64,000 nt of DNA from Spectribacter acetivorans (GCF_031846305.1 NZ_JAVRHY010000003.1:248001-312000); one strand, 5' to 3'; counted from the first letter of the stretch, positions 19,600 to 28,015 are shown. The notes: generated by a model not told the origin, from the letters alone. Translations and numbers: made by a program.

Positions 19600-20159
19600 G
19601 ACGCGGACTCCGGTTCCGCCTCGTGATAGACATCCGGCTCGGTGAACGACAGCCAGGTGCCTTCGGTGGTCAGGTTGCGCCAGACCGTTAGCAGATACTG
19701 CACGGCGCCCAGCAACAAGCCGATCGGCACCGATAGCTGGATCAGGAACAGTGGCACCCGCAGGGCCGGGGTGACCGTGCCGGATTGATAAAGCTGCTGC
19801 ACGTGGGCGACGGCGAACCAGGCAAGCATCAGCAGCAGGACTGCGGTTCCCGCCGCGATCACTACCATCAGGGTCTTGCGCGCCCGTCCGCCGAGCTGGT
19901 CATAAAACGCCGACATGCGGATGTGGCGGGCCCGGCGCACGCCGTAGCCCAGTCCCATGAAGGTCACCAGCACGATCAGCCCCTGATTGGCTTCCTCGGC
20001 GAACGACATGCTGCCGCCCAGCAGGTTGCGGCTGATCACGTTGGCGATGTTGAGCAGGGCCATCGCCAGGATGCCGCCCACCAGAATGCCCTGTTCCAGG
20101 CGCTCCACGGCACGGTCGAGCAGGCGGAGCGGGGCGAATCCCCGCGCGGATGTTGTCAT
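19593..20159 (-). CDS. dctQ: TRAP transporter small permease (DctQ family)
   Basis: Small membrane subunit of the TRAP transporter, 188 residues with four predicted membrane segments: VGGILAMALLNIANVISR, the GLIVLVTFMGLGYGVR region, a TLMVVIAAGTAVLLLMLAWFAV region, and VPLFLIQLSVPIGLLLGAVQYLL. The RRARHIRMSAFYDQL stretch after the second segment is a DctQ hallmark. It precedes and overlaps dctM. It is divergent from the lipid kinase gene, with about 150 bp between them. Confidence 0.92.
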   Translation of the reverse strand: MTTSARGFAPLRLLDRAVERLEQGILVGGILAMALLNIANVISRNLLGGSMSFAEEANQGLIVLVTFMGLGYGVRRARHIRMSAFYDQLGGRARKTLMVVIAAGTAVLLLMLAWFAVAHVQQLYQSGTVTPALRVPLFLIQLSVPIGLLLGAVQYLLTVWRNLTTEGTWLSFTEPDVYHEAEPESASC

Positions 20160-20308
20160 CGGGCTCGTCGTGATGGGTTACCGCACAAGCCTAACCGGCC
20201 GGGGACCGGTTTGCGCAAATCCGGCGCCCGGATTGACGCCGGATGCTGGGTGGGGTTGACTGTGCGCCGCTTTACCTGCGGCCGTGCCCGCGCCGACAAG
20301 GAACCCGC

Positions 20309-21193
20309 GTGACCCAGCGACAGGCGCTTCTCCTGATCAACCCCCACAGCCGCAGCGGCTCGCAAGATGCCGAGACTTTAATCACGCGTCTGCAGCAGGC
20401 GGGGCTGGGAGTGACCCGGGTTACGCCGGACGGGCCGGATCATATTGCCGCCGTGATCCGTGAGCATCAGGGCCGCGTCGACCGGGTGATTGTCGGCGGC
20501 GGCGACGGCACCATCAACGCCGCGCTGCCCGGCATTGCGGCCAGCGAGCTGCCCATGGGCGTGCTGCCGCTGGGCACCGCCAACGACTTCGCCCGCTCGC
20601 TGGGCGTACCGCTTGACCCGGCCGCCGCCTGCGACGTGATTGCCGCGGATCACGTCCGCCGCATCGACCTGGGTGAGTGCAACGGCCGCTACTTCGTCAA
20701 CGTGGCCCATATCGGGTTCGCGGTGGAGGTTGCGCGCCGCTCCGACGGTGACACCAAGAAACTGATGGGACCGCTGGCCTATCCCTATGCCGCCTGGACC
20801 GCGTTTCGCACCCGACGGCGCTTCAGGGTGGAAATCCGCGGCGACGACGGCCCCTGGCGACGGCTGAAAGCCATTCAGGTATCCGTGGGTAACGGACGAT
20901 TCTATGGCGGCGGCATTCCGATCGCCGAGGACGCCGCCATCGATGATGGCCGGCTCGATCTCTACGCCATTCCCGCCCACCGGGACGGATCCCTGCTGGC
21001 GATGATTCCGGCCCTGCGGGTCGGGCGCACCCGCGGCCACGACCAGATCGAAACCCTGGCCGCCACCCGCATCGAAGTGCGCACGCGGCAACCGAAGACC
21101 ATCGCGGTGGACGGCGAACCGGGCGGCAAGACGCCGGCCAGCTTTCGCGTGCATCCGGGGTTGCTGGCGGTTTACGCCCCGCCCGTGGACTGA
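20309..21193 (+). CDS. Diacylglycerol kinase-family lipid kinase
   Basis: DagK/YegS-type catalytic domain. The 294 residues begin TQRQALLLINPHSRSGS. The nucleotide motif VIVGGGDGTINAALPGI lies at about 58-74 and PLGTANDFARSLG at about 90-102. The C-terminal part has the NGRFYGGGIPIAEDAAIDDGRLDL motif of YegS-like lipid kinases. GTG 20309 is used because AAGGA lies 6 bases upstream and conservation begins there; an ATG at 20243 gives an unconserved extension. Lipid substrate undetermined. The 3' end overlaps the convergent SDR gene by 22 bp. Confidence 0.88.
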   Translation: MTQRQALLLINPHSRSGSQDAETLITRLQQAGLGVTRVTPDGPDHIAAVIREHQGRVDRVIVGGGDGTINAALPGIAASELPMGVLPLGTANDFARSLGVPLDPAAACDVIAADHVRRIDLGECNGRYFVNVAHIGFAVEVARRSDGDTKKLMGPLAYPYAAWTAFRTRRRFRVEIRGDDGPWRRLKAIQVSVGNGRFYGGGIPIAEDAAIDDGRLDLYAIPAHRDGSLLAMIPALRVGRTRGHDQIETLAATRIEVRTRQPKTIAVDGEPGGKTPASFRVHPGLLAVYAPPVD

Positions 21194-22164
21194 TTCGCCA
21201 TTTCCGCCAGACCGGCTTCCCGGGTGACCCGGCCGACGTAGCCGAGTTCGCGGCGGGCCAGCGAGTCATCGATGGTCACCGGCGAGCCGAAAAGCGTCAC
21301 CAGCAGCCGGCTGACCGGCGGGGGACTGGCCAGGCCCAGCGTGTTCCAGATGGTGTCGCAGGCATTGGCTGCCGCTTTCGCCACCGGCCGCGGGATGGAA
21401 CGGGCGGGCGGTGCGACGCCCAGGGTCGCCAGTTCCGCGGTGAGAAAATCGCGATAGCGGGCCGGCTCGCCGTCGGTGGCGAAGTAGCAGCCGCCCGGGC
21501 GGCCTTTTTCCGCGGCCAGCAGCAGGACTTCGCAGAGATTGCGCACGTGGGTGGTGGCGCGCGGATAGTCGCCGCCGCCAATCCACATGAAGCGCCCGCT
21601 GGCCACCGCGGCCGCGATCTTGGGCAGCACCGAGGTATCTCCGGCGCCCCACACCGAGGTGGGCCGCACGATCACGGTTTCCAGCCCGTGGTCTGCATTG
21701 GCAGCTTCCACCGCCGCCTCGGCCCGGGCCTTGGTGCGCGGATAGCGGGGCAGGGGGTTGTCCGGCCGCGGCCAGGTTTCATCGGCGTTGTGCAGATGAC
21801 TGCCGTCGGCGAGCACGGCCTCGGTGGAAACATGAATCAGCCGCCTGACGCCGGCCTCCGCCGCCGCGGCCAGAACCGCCTTCGTGCCGTCCACATTGAT
21901 GTACTCGTAGTGGGCGGGATCGCCCCATTCCTCCACCTTGGCGGCGGCATGGAACACCCAGTCGCAGCCGGTCATGCCACGTGTCATCGCGGCCCGGTCG
22001 TGCAGATCGCCGCGCACGGGTTCGGCCCCTGCCGCCGTGACCGCGTCCGCGGCGGTATCCGAGCGCGCCAGGGCGCGCACGGAACAGCCCGCATCGATCA
22101 GGGCACGGATCAGATTGCGGCCGATGAAGCCGCTGCCGCCGGTGACGAAGGCGTATCGGGTCAT
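21172..22164 (-). CDS. NAD-dependent epimerase/dehydratase (extended SDR, 3-beta-HSD-like)
   Basis: Oxidoreductase of 330 residues. The cofactor motif GGSGFIG is at 9-15. The catalytic set is visible: Ser113 in HVSTEA, and Tyr141 with Lys145 in YPRTK. Segments VFHAAAKVEEWGDPAHYEYINVDGT and IVRPTSVWGAGDTSVLPKI resemble the sterol dehydrogenase/dihydroflavonol reductase branch. It heads a minus-strand group: it converges on the lipid kinase gene and lies just downstream of the HD protein gene (10-bp gap). Substrate unknown. Confidence 0.88.
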   Translation of the reverse strand: MTRYAFVTGGSGFIGRNLIRALIDAGCSVRALARSDTAADAVTAAGAEPVRGDLHDRAAMTRGMTGCDWVFHAAAKVEEWGDPAHYEYINVDGTKAVLAAAAEAGVRRLIHVSTEAVLADGSHLHNADETWPRPDNPLPRYPRTKARAEAAVEAANADHGLETVIVRPTSVWGAGDTSVLPKIAAAVASGRFMWIGGGDYPRATTHVRNLCEVLLLAAEKGRPGGCYFATDGEPARYRDFLTAELATLGVAPPARSIPRPVAKAAANACDTIWNTLGLASPPPVSRLLVTLFGSPVTIDDSLARRELGYVGRVTREAGLAEMANQSTGGA

Positions 22165-22174
22165 GGTGGTGTCC

Positions 22175-22720
22175 TTACCATTTGAACATCGGGGCCGGCT
22201 GCAGCGGATGGCGCACGATGTGAGCCCCGAACAGGCGGATCAACCGGCGATGGAAGCGGTGATAGGGCAGTTCGGCAACCAGTGCCCGGTAGTCGCGACG
22301 GGGAATGCCGAAACGGATCAGGCCGAGGCTGACGTCGATCAGGTCCGCCCGCCGGAACGGCTCGGTCAGGGTGGCGTGTTTGTCGCGGCAGCCGCGCACC
22401 CGGTGGTGATTGCGGATCACCGCGGCCACGGCATCGCCGCGCTGGCTGTCGTCATGATCCGCCAGCCACGCCCGGGCCCGGTCGACGGACGGCTCCAGGT
22501 AATCCAGCGTGCCGTCGCTCCAGATGCCCAGGTCATGGAAGGCGGCCGCAACCGCCAGGCTGCGGCGCTGGTCGTCGTCGAACTCATCCAGCCGGAGGGT
22601 CAGGGCCAGCACCCGCTGCGCATGGTTGCGGTAGGCCGTAAAGGCGTCCCCCAGAGCCGGCCGCCAGGCATCCAGGATCTCGTCGATCAGCGGATCGATG
22701 CGGCCGGTGTTGTCGTTCAT
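22175..22720 (-). CDS. HD-domain protein
   Basis: 181 residues. A metal-dependent phosphohydrolase signature is visible: H of YRNHAQRVLALTLRL (about residue 33), HD in AAAFHDLGIWSDGTL (about 61-62), then NHHRVRGC (about 103-105). This matches small HD-domain proteins of the HDc class. The ATG at 22720 overlaps the stop of the upstream small membrane gene by 4 bp, so they are translationally coupled. Likely a nucleotide phosphohydrolase; the substrate cannot be told. Confidence 0.75.
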   Translation of the reverse strand: MNDNTGRIDPLIDEILDAWRPALGDAFTAYRNHAQRVLALTLRLDEFDDDQRRSLAVAAAFHDLGIWSDGTLDYLEPSVDRARAWLADHDDSQRGDAVAAVIRNHHRVRGCRDKHATLTEPFRRADLIDVSLGLIRFGIPRRDYRALVAELPYHRFHRRLIRLFGAHIVRHPLQPAPMFKW

Positions 22721-23034
22721 GTCAGCAGCCCGCCGATGAAGGCACCGATCAGCAACGGCACCATCTGGACCGCGATCAGCACGAACACCCCGGCCCCGGC
22801 GATCAGCCCGATGACCGGCAGGCCGGTCAGCGCCGTGCCCATCAGGAACAGCAGGCCGGACAGCGCCAGCGCCGGAAGCACCGCGGCCAGTAGCCCGGCG
22901 CCGACACCACCGGCCGTGCGGCCGCCGACGATGCCCGCCAGCAGCGGGCCGAGCAGGGGCAGCCAGAACAGCAGGAGCGAAATCACTGCCATCCAGATCA
23001 TGCCCATGAGGATGCTGCCTTCGTTGTCCGCCAT
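22717..23034 (-). CDS. Small hydrophobic membrane protein
   Basis: 105 residues with about three membrane segments: IWMAVISLLLFWLPLLGPLLAGIVGG, the GLLAAVLPALALSGLLFLMG region and a VIGLIAGAGVFVLIAVQMVPLLIGAFIGGLL region. The GIVGGRTAGGVGAGLLAAVLP arrangement recalls small DUF5518/DUF456-like proteins, but I do not assign it. It is the first gene of a minus-strand run with the HD protein and SDR, divergent from queH. Function unknown. Confidence 0.7.
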   Translation of the reverse strand: MADNEGSILMGMIWMAVISLLLFWLPLLGPLLAGIVGGRTAGGVGAGLLAAVLPALALSGLLFLMGTALTGLPVIGLIAGAGVFVLIAVQMVPLLIGAFIGGLLT

Positions 23035-23161
23035 GTCGCTGTCTCCTTCGCAATTTATTCAGCCCGGGCACCTTAGCCGGTTGCCTGACGGGGTGCCAGC
23101 GCTTTTCCGCGTGCCGGCCTACTGGCATCATTGTCGCCAATTCGCGGCTCGAACAACGTGC

Positions 23162-23842
23162 ATGAACCCCTATAACGAAAAGGATTATCAGCGTCCCGCC
23201 CTGGACACGCCGGATGACGCCCGCCAGCTGTTGCTACATTCCTGCTGTGCCCCCTGCGCCGGCGAAGTGATGGAGGCGGTGAAGGCGTCGGGCATCGATT
23301 TCACCGTGTATTTCTACAACCCGAACATCCATCCCCGCAGCGAGTACGAGCAGCGCAAGGACGAGAACATCCGCTTCTGCGAGGCCCTCGACGTGCCCTT
23401 CGTGGATGGTGACTACGACACCGACAACTGGTTCGACCGCATCCAGGGCCTGGAGCAGGAACCGGAACGGGGCCGGCGCTGTACCGTCTGCTTCGACATG
23501 CGCTTCGAACGCACCGCCCTGTATGCCCACGAGCACGGCTTTCCGCTGATCTCCAGCACCCTGGGTATTTCACGCTGGAAGAACATGCAGCAGATCAACC
23601 AGTCAGGCGTACGGGCAGCCTCGCGCTACGGCCAGGTGGACTACTGGACCTTCAACTGGCGCAAGAAGGGTGGGTCGCAGCGCATGATCGAGATCGCCAA
23701 GCGCGAGGCGTTCTATCAGCAGGAATACTGCGGCTGCGTGTACTCCCTGCGCGACACCAACCGCCACCGGCTGGCATCGGGGCGCGAGCGCATCCAGAAA
23801 GGGGTGAAGTTCTACGGTCGCGACGAGATCGGCCGCAACTGA
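23162..23842 (+). CDS. queH: Epoxyqueuosine reductase QueH
   Basis: Last step of queuosine biosynthesis: reduces epoxyqueuosine in tRNA, the alternative to QueG. 226 residues. Conserved cysteine clusters are present: HSCCAPCAGE with Cys28, Cys29 and Cys32, then RRCTVCFDMR (about 105-109), and the C-terminal QQEYCGCVYSLRDTN. These bind an iron-sulfur cluster and a second metal in this family. ISSTLGISRWKNMQQIN is another family stretch. It stands alone in front of a minus-strand terminator. Confidence 0.95.
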   Translation: MNPYNEKDYQRPALDTPDDARQLLLHSCCAPCAGEVMEAVKASGIDFTVYFYNPNIHPRSEYEQRKDENIRFCEALDVPFVDGDYDTDNWFDRIQGLEQEPERGRRCTVCFDMRFERTALYAHEHGFPLISSTLGISRWKNMQQINQSGVRAASRYGQVDYWTFNWRKKGGSQRMIEIAKREAFYQQEYCGCVYSLRDTNRHRLASGRERIQKGVKFYGRDEIGRN

Positions 23843-23891
23843 GGCGGAGCCGCCTTGATGACGGGCGGGTTGGCCGGCGTTACAAACGCGC

Positions 23892-23926
23892 AAAAAAGAG
23901 CCCGCGACCAATAGGCGACCGCGGGC
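23892..23926 (-). terminator. Intrinsic terminator of the DUF4168 gene
   Basis: Read on the minus strand, a 7-bp stem GCCCGCG/CGCGGGC (23926-23920 and 23906-23900) is followed by TCTTTTTTG. It lies 76 bp past the stop of the 24002-24373 gene. It also sits downstream of queH, where the plus strand shows no T tract. Confidence 0.8.
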
Positions 23927-24001
23927 GAGCGAGGGACAGACAGGTAAGTCGGTGAATGCCGGCTGCGGCAGGCGCCGCGCACCGGCATCCAGGTGGCGCG
24001 T

Positions 24002-24373
24002 TTAGCGCATACCCTCGATCTTCTGCGCCAGCTGCGGATCGCTCTGCGCCGCCTGGGCAATCGCGTTGTAGGTGGACGGGTCGAGGCCGGCATCATTCAC
24101 GGCCTGGACCATCTCCTGATTGGCCTCCTGGCGCATGCTGGCCTGGGCTTCAGGGTCGTCCGCGTTCTGCATCTTCTTCTGGTAATCCTGGCTGATGGTG
24201 CTCACTTCGGACTGGGCCTCCACGAAGGACTCGAGTTCAGCCTTTTCGAAGTCCTTGGCCTGGGGCGCCTGCTGCTGCGCCGGCTCCTGCTGTGCCACGG
24301 CGATACCGCTCACACCCAGGCCGAGGGCGGTGGCCAGTGCCATATTGCGGATCATGCGATTGTTGGAAGTCAT
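24002..24373 (-). CDS. Exported DUF4168-family protein
   Basis: 123 residues. A signal peptide (NMALATALGLGVSGIAVAQ) is followed by a Gln-rich linker and an alpha-helical, Gln/Ala/Glu-rich domain ending NAIAQAAQSDPQLAQKIEGMR, which fits DUF4168. Such small helical proteins are usually periplasmic; the role is unknown. GGAGAG lies before ATG. It has its own strong terminator. It is divergent from an ECF sigma gene, and both carry the same kind of ECF promoter, so it is probably a target of that sigma factor. Confidence 0.8.
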   Translation of the reverse strand: MTSNNRMIRNMALATALGLGVSGIAVAQQEPAQQQAPQAKDFEKAELESFVEAQSEVSTISQDYQKKMQNADDPEAQASMRQEANQEMVQAVNDAGLDPSTYNAIAQAAQSDPQLAQKIEGMR

Positions 24374-24425
24374 GGATTAACTCTCCAGTTGAAAATTGCG
24401 ACCCGCCACGAGGCGTGGTCACGAG

Positions 24426-24454
24426 AACAACAGGACGGATGCCGGATCGGTTCC
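24426..24454 (-). promoter_or_regulatory. ECF-type promoter of the DUF4168 gene
   Basis: On the minus strand, GGAACC (24454-24449) is followed by 15 bp and CTGTTGTT (24433-24426). The divergent sigma-gene promoter has the same two boxes at the same spacing. GGAAC as -35 and a GTT-containing -10 fit ECF sigma factors. Confidence 0.75.
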
Positions 24455-24467
24455 CGGTGATTTAAAT

Positions 24468-24496
24468 GGAACCCAACCGGCCCCATGACTGTTGTT
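24468..24496 (+). promoter_or_regulatory. ECF-type autoregulatory promoter of the sigma factor gene
   Basis: GGAACC (24468-24473), 15 bp, CTGTTGTT (24489-24496): a mirror of the DUF4168 promoter 14 bp away. It predicts a transcript start near 24502, downstream of ATG 24485. This rules against that ATG and favours GTG 24530 as the sigma start. Confidence 0.75.
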
Positions 24497-24529
24497 ACGC
24501 ACAGTGTTCGCCACAGGAAATGCAGGGCC

Positions 24530-25036
24530 GTGACATTCGAGCAACGACTGGCGACCGAGATCCCGCACCTGCGCCGCTATGCGCGCGGCCTGTGCGGGGA
24601 TCCATCGGCCGCGGACGACCTGGTCCAGGATTGCCTGGAGCGGGCCATGCGCAAGGGCCATCTCTGGCAGCCGATCGGTCGCCTGCGGTCCTGGCTGTTC
24701 AAGCTGTTGTACCGGCTCTATCTCAACAGCCGCCAGACCGCGACCGCGCGTCGCGAAAGCACGCACCCGGACCCGGCCCGTGACCAGCAGGTCTGGCCAA
24801 CCGGTGAGATGGACGTGCGTTGCCGCCAGGTTCTGGCGCTGGTGGATCGGCTGCCGGCACCGCAGCGCGATGCCCTGCTGCTGATGGCGCTGGAACAGCC
24901 CAGTTATCGGGATGCGGCCAGGATTCTGGGCATCCGCGTGGGCACGCTGCGGTCGCGCCTGGCGCGGGGCCGGGAAGCGCTGCGCGACATGCAGGATCAG
25001 CGCGAGGCACCTCGCGCACTGCGGAGGGTCAAGTGA
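24530..25036 (+). CDS. ECF RNA polymerase sigma factor
   Basis: 168 residues. Region 2 reads RLATEIPHLRRYARGLCGDPSAADDLVQDCLERAMRKGHLW (about 5-45), with the core-binding and -10-recognition helices. Region 4 (LALVDRLPAPQRDALLLMALEQPSYRDAARILGIRVGTLRSRLARGREALR, about 100-150) is a helix-turn-helix that binds the -35. Domain 3 is absent, as in ECF factors. It is followed by an anti-sigma gene whose ATG overlaps its stop by one base. GTG 24530 is chosen from the promoter position; ATG 24485 is the alternative. Probably autoregulated. Confidence 0.88.
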   Translation: MTFEQRLATEIPHLRRYARGLCGDPSAADDLVQDCLERAMRKGHLWQPIGRLRSWLFKLLYRLYLNSRQTATARRESTHPDPARDQQVWPTGEMDVRCRQVLALVDRLPAPQRDALLLMALEQPSYRDAARILGIRVGTLRSRLARGREALRDMQDQREAPRALRRVK

Positions 25037-25842
25037 TGCGTACCAGGGACAACATCAGCGACGAGGAGCTCAGCGCCTTTGCCGACGGCCATCTGCCGCA
25101 GCGGCGGGCAGCAGAGGTTGCGGCCTATCTGCGCCGGGATCCCTCGGCGCAGGCGCAGGTCAATGCCTATATCGACCAGGACCGGCTGATCGCCCGGTCG
25201 TTCGCCGACGCCCTCGAGGCGCCGGTGCCGGCCCGGATGCAGCCGGCCGGCCCGGTTGGTGACAAACGCCGCTTGCCGAGGTCCGGGCTGGCCGCGGCCG
25301 CATTGCTGTTGCTGACCGCGACGGTGGTCTTCTGGTCGCTGTCGGAGTCCGGGCAGCCGGCGCTCACGCAGGTAGCGCTGGATTCGTTCCGGGAGTCGCC
25401 CTCGGTGTCGGCAGATGCCGGCCCGCGGCCGGATTTCGAACCCATCGGTTTCGAGTTCGCGGGAGCCCGGATGCTGGGTGCCGCCAGTGTCACCGAGTAT
25501 CGCTTCCGCAACGCCTCGGGTCAGCGGGTCGGGCTGTATGTGGCACCGCGTGACAATGTCGACGCGGCCGCCTACCGCGTGCTCCGGGGCGAGGGGCTGA
25601 ACGTCGTCACCTGGCAGTCGGCCGGCGAGCAATACGCGCTGGTGGGCGAACAGGACGTCGCCGGACTCACCACCCTGGCGGTTAACTCGCGTCGGCCGTC
25701 GTCGACCCGACCCATCCAGGTGGCGGGGCCGGATCAGCCGACGCCGGCTGGTGCGGCACCCGCGCCAGCGGCCGGGCCGCAGGCGGTCCCGTCGGCGGAA
25801 GCGCGGGACGCGGTCATCAGTACCGTCGACGACCCCGGCTAG
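25036..25842 (+). CDS. Membrane-anchored anti-sigma factor
   Basis: 268 residues. The N-terminal cytoplasmic part (ISDEELSAFADGHLPQRRAAEVAAYLRRDP) resembles zinc-less anti-sigma domains of the RsgI/RseA-like group. One membrane segment (GLAAAALLLLTATVVFWSLS, about 82-101) is followed by a periplasmic region whose middle (GARMLGAASVTEYRFRNASGQRVGLYVAPRD and the VTWQSAGEQYALVGEQD segment) matches the C-terminal fold of anti-sigma factors of the ChrR/YlaD-like class. The tail is Pro/Ala-rich. Translational overlap with the sigma gene and GGAGG before ATG support a paired regulator. The inducing signal is unknown. Confidence 0.82.
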   Translation: MRTRDNISDEELSAFADGHLPQRRAAEVAAYLRRDPSAQAQVNAYIDQDRLIARSFADALEAPVPARMQPAGPVGDKRRLPRSGLAAAALLLLTATVVFWSLSESGQPALTQVALDSFRESPSVSADAGPRPDFEPIGFEFAGARMLGAASVTEYRFRNASGQRVGLYVAPRDNVDAAAYRVLRGEGLNVVTWQSAGEQYALVGEQDVAGLTTLAVNSRRPSSTRPIQVAGPDQPTPAGAAPAPAAGPQAVPSAEARDAVISTVDDPG

Positions 25843-25894
25843 CACGCGAACGCCGAATCGGACAGCTGCTCACACGGCCAGCCCGGGCTGACGG

Positions 25895-25900
25895 TATAAT
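25895..25900 (+). promoter_or_regulatory. Likely -10 of the cation efflux gene
   Basis: Perfect TATAAT 34 bp before the ATG at 25934, in the 91-bp gap after the anti-sigma gene. No good -35 is visible at 16-18 bp. It is followed by the palindrome CGGTACCG (25901-25908). Confidence 0.45.
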
Positions 25901-25933
25901 CGGTACCGTCATGGTCTTTTTTAACCTCCGGAC

Positions 25934-27115
25934 ATGAGTGAGTCCCTGGCCGAGGGCGAACGCCGCCCGGCGCGTGGCGGTTTGCGTCTGGAAGTGCGCC
26001 GCAAGCAGCGGGCCACGCTGGTAGGCGCGGCGGTCAACCTGCCGCTGGGGCTGCTCAAGCTGGTAGCGGGTTACTTCGGCCGCTCGGAGGCGCTGATTGC
26101 CGACGGCGTTCACTCGCTGTCCGATCTGGTCAGCGACGCGGTGGTGCTGGCGGCCATTCGGGTCGGCGCCAAGTCGGCCGACCATGACCACCCCTACGGT
26201 CACGCCCGCATCGAAACGGTGGCCACGGCGTTCGTGGGCATGCTGCTGATCGTCACCGCCGGATTCATTGCCTGGAACGCGGGTGTGGTGTTGCTGGGTG
26301 GCGCCACACCCGTGGTGCCGGGCTGGCCGGCGCTGGCCGCGGCCATTGCCTCGCTGATCCTCAAGGAAGCCCTGTTCTGGTACACGCGTCATCAGGCCCG
26401 CCGGACACGTTCGCTGCTGCTGGAGGCTAATGCCTGGCATCACCGGTCGGACGCGGCGTCGTCGGTGGTCGCGGTGGTAGCGGTGGCCGGCAGCATGGCC
26501 GGGATGCCGTTGCTGGATGCGGTCGGAGCGGTGCTGATTGCCACCATGCTGGCGGCGTTCGGCTGGCGCTACGGCTGGCAGAGCCTGCGCGAACTGGTGG
26601 ATACCGGCCTGGCCCCGGATCGGCTGTCGGTGGTGCGGGATCACATCGGTGACGTCCCCGGCGTACGGCGGATGCGCCGCCTGCGCACCCGAACGATGGG
26701 TGGCCACGCCGCCTATGCCGATGTGGGCGTGATGGTGGACCCGTACATCAGCCTGAGCGAGGCCCACCGCATCAGTGAGGAGATCAGCGATCGGCTGGTT
26801 TCCCATGTCGACGAGATCGCCGACATCTGCATCCATATCGAGCCCGATGGCCACGAGGATGCCCCGGCCGCGTTCGATCTGCCCCTGCGCACCGAATTGA
26901 TGACGGGGCTGCGCGCGGCCTGGGCTGACCTGCCGATCGCTGGCCACATCGAGCGGGTGACGCTGCACTATCTCAACGATGCGGTCGACGTCGAAGTGCT
27001 GCTGCCCTTCGAACAGGTGGAGCTGGTGGGTAGCGTGGCCATGGTGCGCAGCCGCTTCGCGGCCGTTGCCCGGGAAGTGCCCGGCGTGCGCGCCATTCGT
27101 CCGCTGTTTCGCTAG
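25934..27115 (+). CDS. Cation diffusion facilitator (CDF) metal efflux transporter
   Basis: Inner-membrane exporter of divalent metals (Zn, Mn, Fe or Co) in exchange for protons. 393 residues. The six-helix domain includes ADGVHSLSDLVSDAVVL, with the site-A aspartates in HSLSD (60-64), and HPYGHARIE (86 onward). The second metal motif is EANAWHHRSDAASS (about residue 165). The C-terminal cytoplasmic ferredoxin-like domain follows (VDVGVMVDPYISLSEAHRIS; about 255-280). An extra C-terminal stretch of about 80 residues makes it longer than E. coli FieF (300). Metal specificity is not readable by eye. Confidence 0.92.
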   Translation: MSESLAEGERRPARGGLRLEVRRKQRATLVGAAVNLPLGLLKLVAGYFGRSEALIADGVHSLSDLVSDAVVLAAIRVGAKSADHDHPYGHARIETVATAFVGMLLIVTAGFIAWNAGVVLLGGATPVVPGWPALAAAIASLILKEALFWYTRHQARRTRSLLLEANAWHHRSDAASSVVAVVAVAGSMAGMPLLDAVGAVLIATMLAAFGWRYGWQSLRELVDTGLAPDRLSVVRDHIGDVPGVRRMRRLRTRTMGGHAAYADVGVMVDPYISLSEAHRISEEISDRLVSHVDEIADICIHIEPDGHEDAPAAFDLPLRTELMTGLRAAWADLPIAGHIERVTLHYLNDAVDVEVLLPFEQVELVGSVAMVRSRFAAVAREVPGVRAIRPLFR

Positions 27116-27192
27116 CACCGGATTCGCCGCGCAAGCGGAGCGCCTCGCGGTCGGTCAACTCCGGGTCGTTACACGATTTCCGGAGCCACACC

Positions 27193-27447
27193 ATGACTCG
27201 TTCCAGTTCCCGCCTGCTCGGCCGTCTCACGCTGGCCGGCCTCACGGTTGCGGCGACCGCGGCCACGCCATTGTTCGCGGTGGAAGAGATACCGCCACCG
27301 CGCGCCAACGCTGACCAGTTGGATACCGCGGATACCGACGACCACACCCCGCGCTTCGGCGATGGCCGGGCGCCGCGTTCGAAACACGGCGACTACGACG
27401 GCTACAAGGACGCCGAGGAATACTGCGCCCACAACCTGTCGCAGTAG
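27193..27447 (+). CDS. Small exported hypothetical protein
   Basis: 84 residues. A plausible signal peptide (RLTLAGLTVAATAATPLFAVE) is followed by a short hydrophilic, Asp/Pro-rich mature part with one cysteine (EEYCAHNLSQ). CGGAG precedes ATG by about 8 bases. Its stop is directly followed by the stop of the convergent redoxin gene. No family recognised; base composition matches its neighbours, and the signal peptide argues that it is real. Confidence 0.55.
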   Translation: MTRSSSRLLGRLTLAGLTVAATAATPLFAVEEIPPPRANADQLDTADTDDHTPRFGDGRAPRSKHGDYDGYKDAEEYCAHNLSQ

Positions 27448-27448
27448 G

Positions 27449-28015
27449 TTACTCGGGCGCGGGCTCGTCAAGCAGCCGCTCGATGCGATGCCGGATCTTG
27501 CGGGCCTGGGCGGAACCGGCGTGGGTTTCGCCGATATAGAGCGCCTGTAACCGCCCCTGTTTGTCGATCAGATAGTACGCGGGCCAGTAGCGGTTGTTCA
27601 TGGCCTGCCAGTAGGAGTGATCGTTGTCGATCATGATCGGGTGGTGCAGCCCGAAGTGATCGGCCCGCTCCCGGATGCGTGCCCGGTCCTTTTCCGCCTC
27701 GAACTCGGGGGTGTGCACCCCGATTACCGTGAACGGCCGATCGGAAAGCGCTTTCTCCAGCGCGGTCAGCCAGGGAAAGGAGCGGTAGCAGTTCCAGCAC
27801 ATGAAGGTCCAGAAATCCAGCAGCACCACCCGGCCCCGCAGGTCCGCCCAGGTCAGCGGGTCGCTGTTGAGCCAGTCGCGGGGTGCGGTGTGGGTGAAGG
27901 CCGGGGCGGGCGAATACCGGTCGGTGCCGGCCGCGGGTGCGGCGTGTACCGCCGCGCTGGCGGTGGCGCCAAGCAGGGTCAGGGCCAGTATTAGGGGGAG
28001 TGATCGTTTCATCAT
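27449..28015 (-). CDS. Exported thioredoxin-like redoxin (DipZ/TlpA type)
   Basis: 188 residues. Signal peptide (SLPLILALTLLGATASAAVHA), then a thioredoxin fold. The active site is DFWTFMCWNCYRSFPWL with Cys73 and Cys76 (CWNC), resembling the FWTxxCxNC motif of the C-terminal domain of DipZ. VIGVHTPEFEAEKD and the cis-proline region RYWPAYYLID also fit DipZ-like redoxins. It would act in periplasmic disulfide exchange. No CcdA-like partner adjoins it. Confidence 0.85.
   Translation of the reverse strand: MMKRSLPLILALTLLGATASAAVHAAPAAGTDRYSPAPAFTHTAPRDWLNSDPLTWADLRGRVVLLDFWTFMCWNCYRSFPWLTALEKALSDRPFTVIGVHTPEFEAEKDRARIRERADHFGLHHPIMIDNDHSYWQAMNNRYWPAYYLIDKQGRLQALYIGETHAGSAQARKIRHRIERLLDEPAPE

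Noticed and set aside
17216..19633. 805-codon minus-strand frame suggesting a giant protein
   Set aside because: Its first half is an out-of-frame reading of dctM, rich in Gly/Ala/Arg. Only the part from ATG 18295 has a signal peptide and a coherent protein.
24485..24529. Upstream ATG 24485 as start of the ECF sigma gene
   Set aside because: It lies within the predicted promoter and lacks a ribosome site; conserved region 2 begins after GTG 24530.
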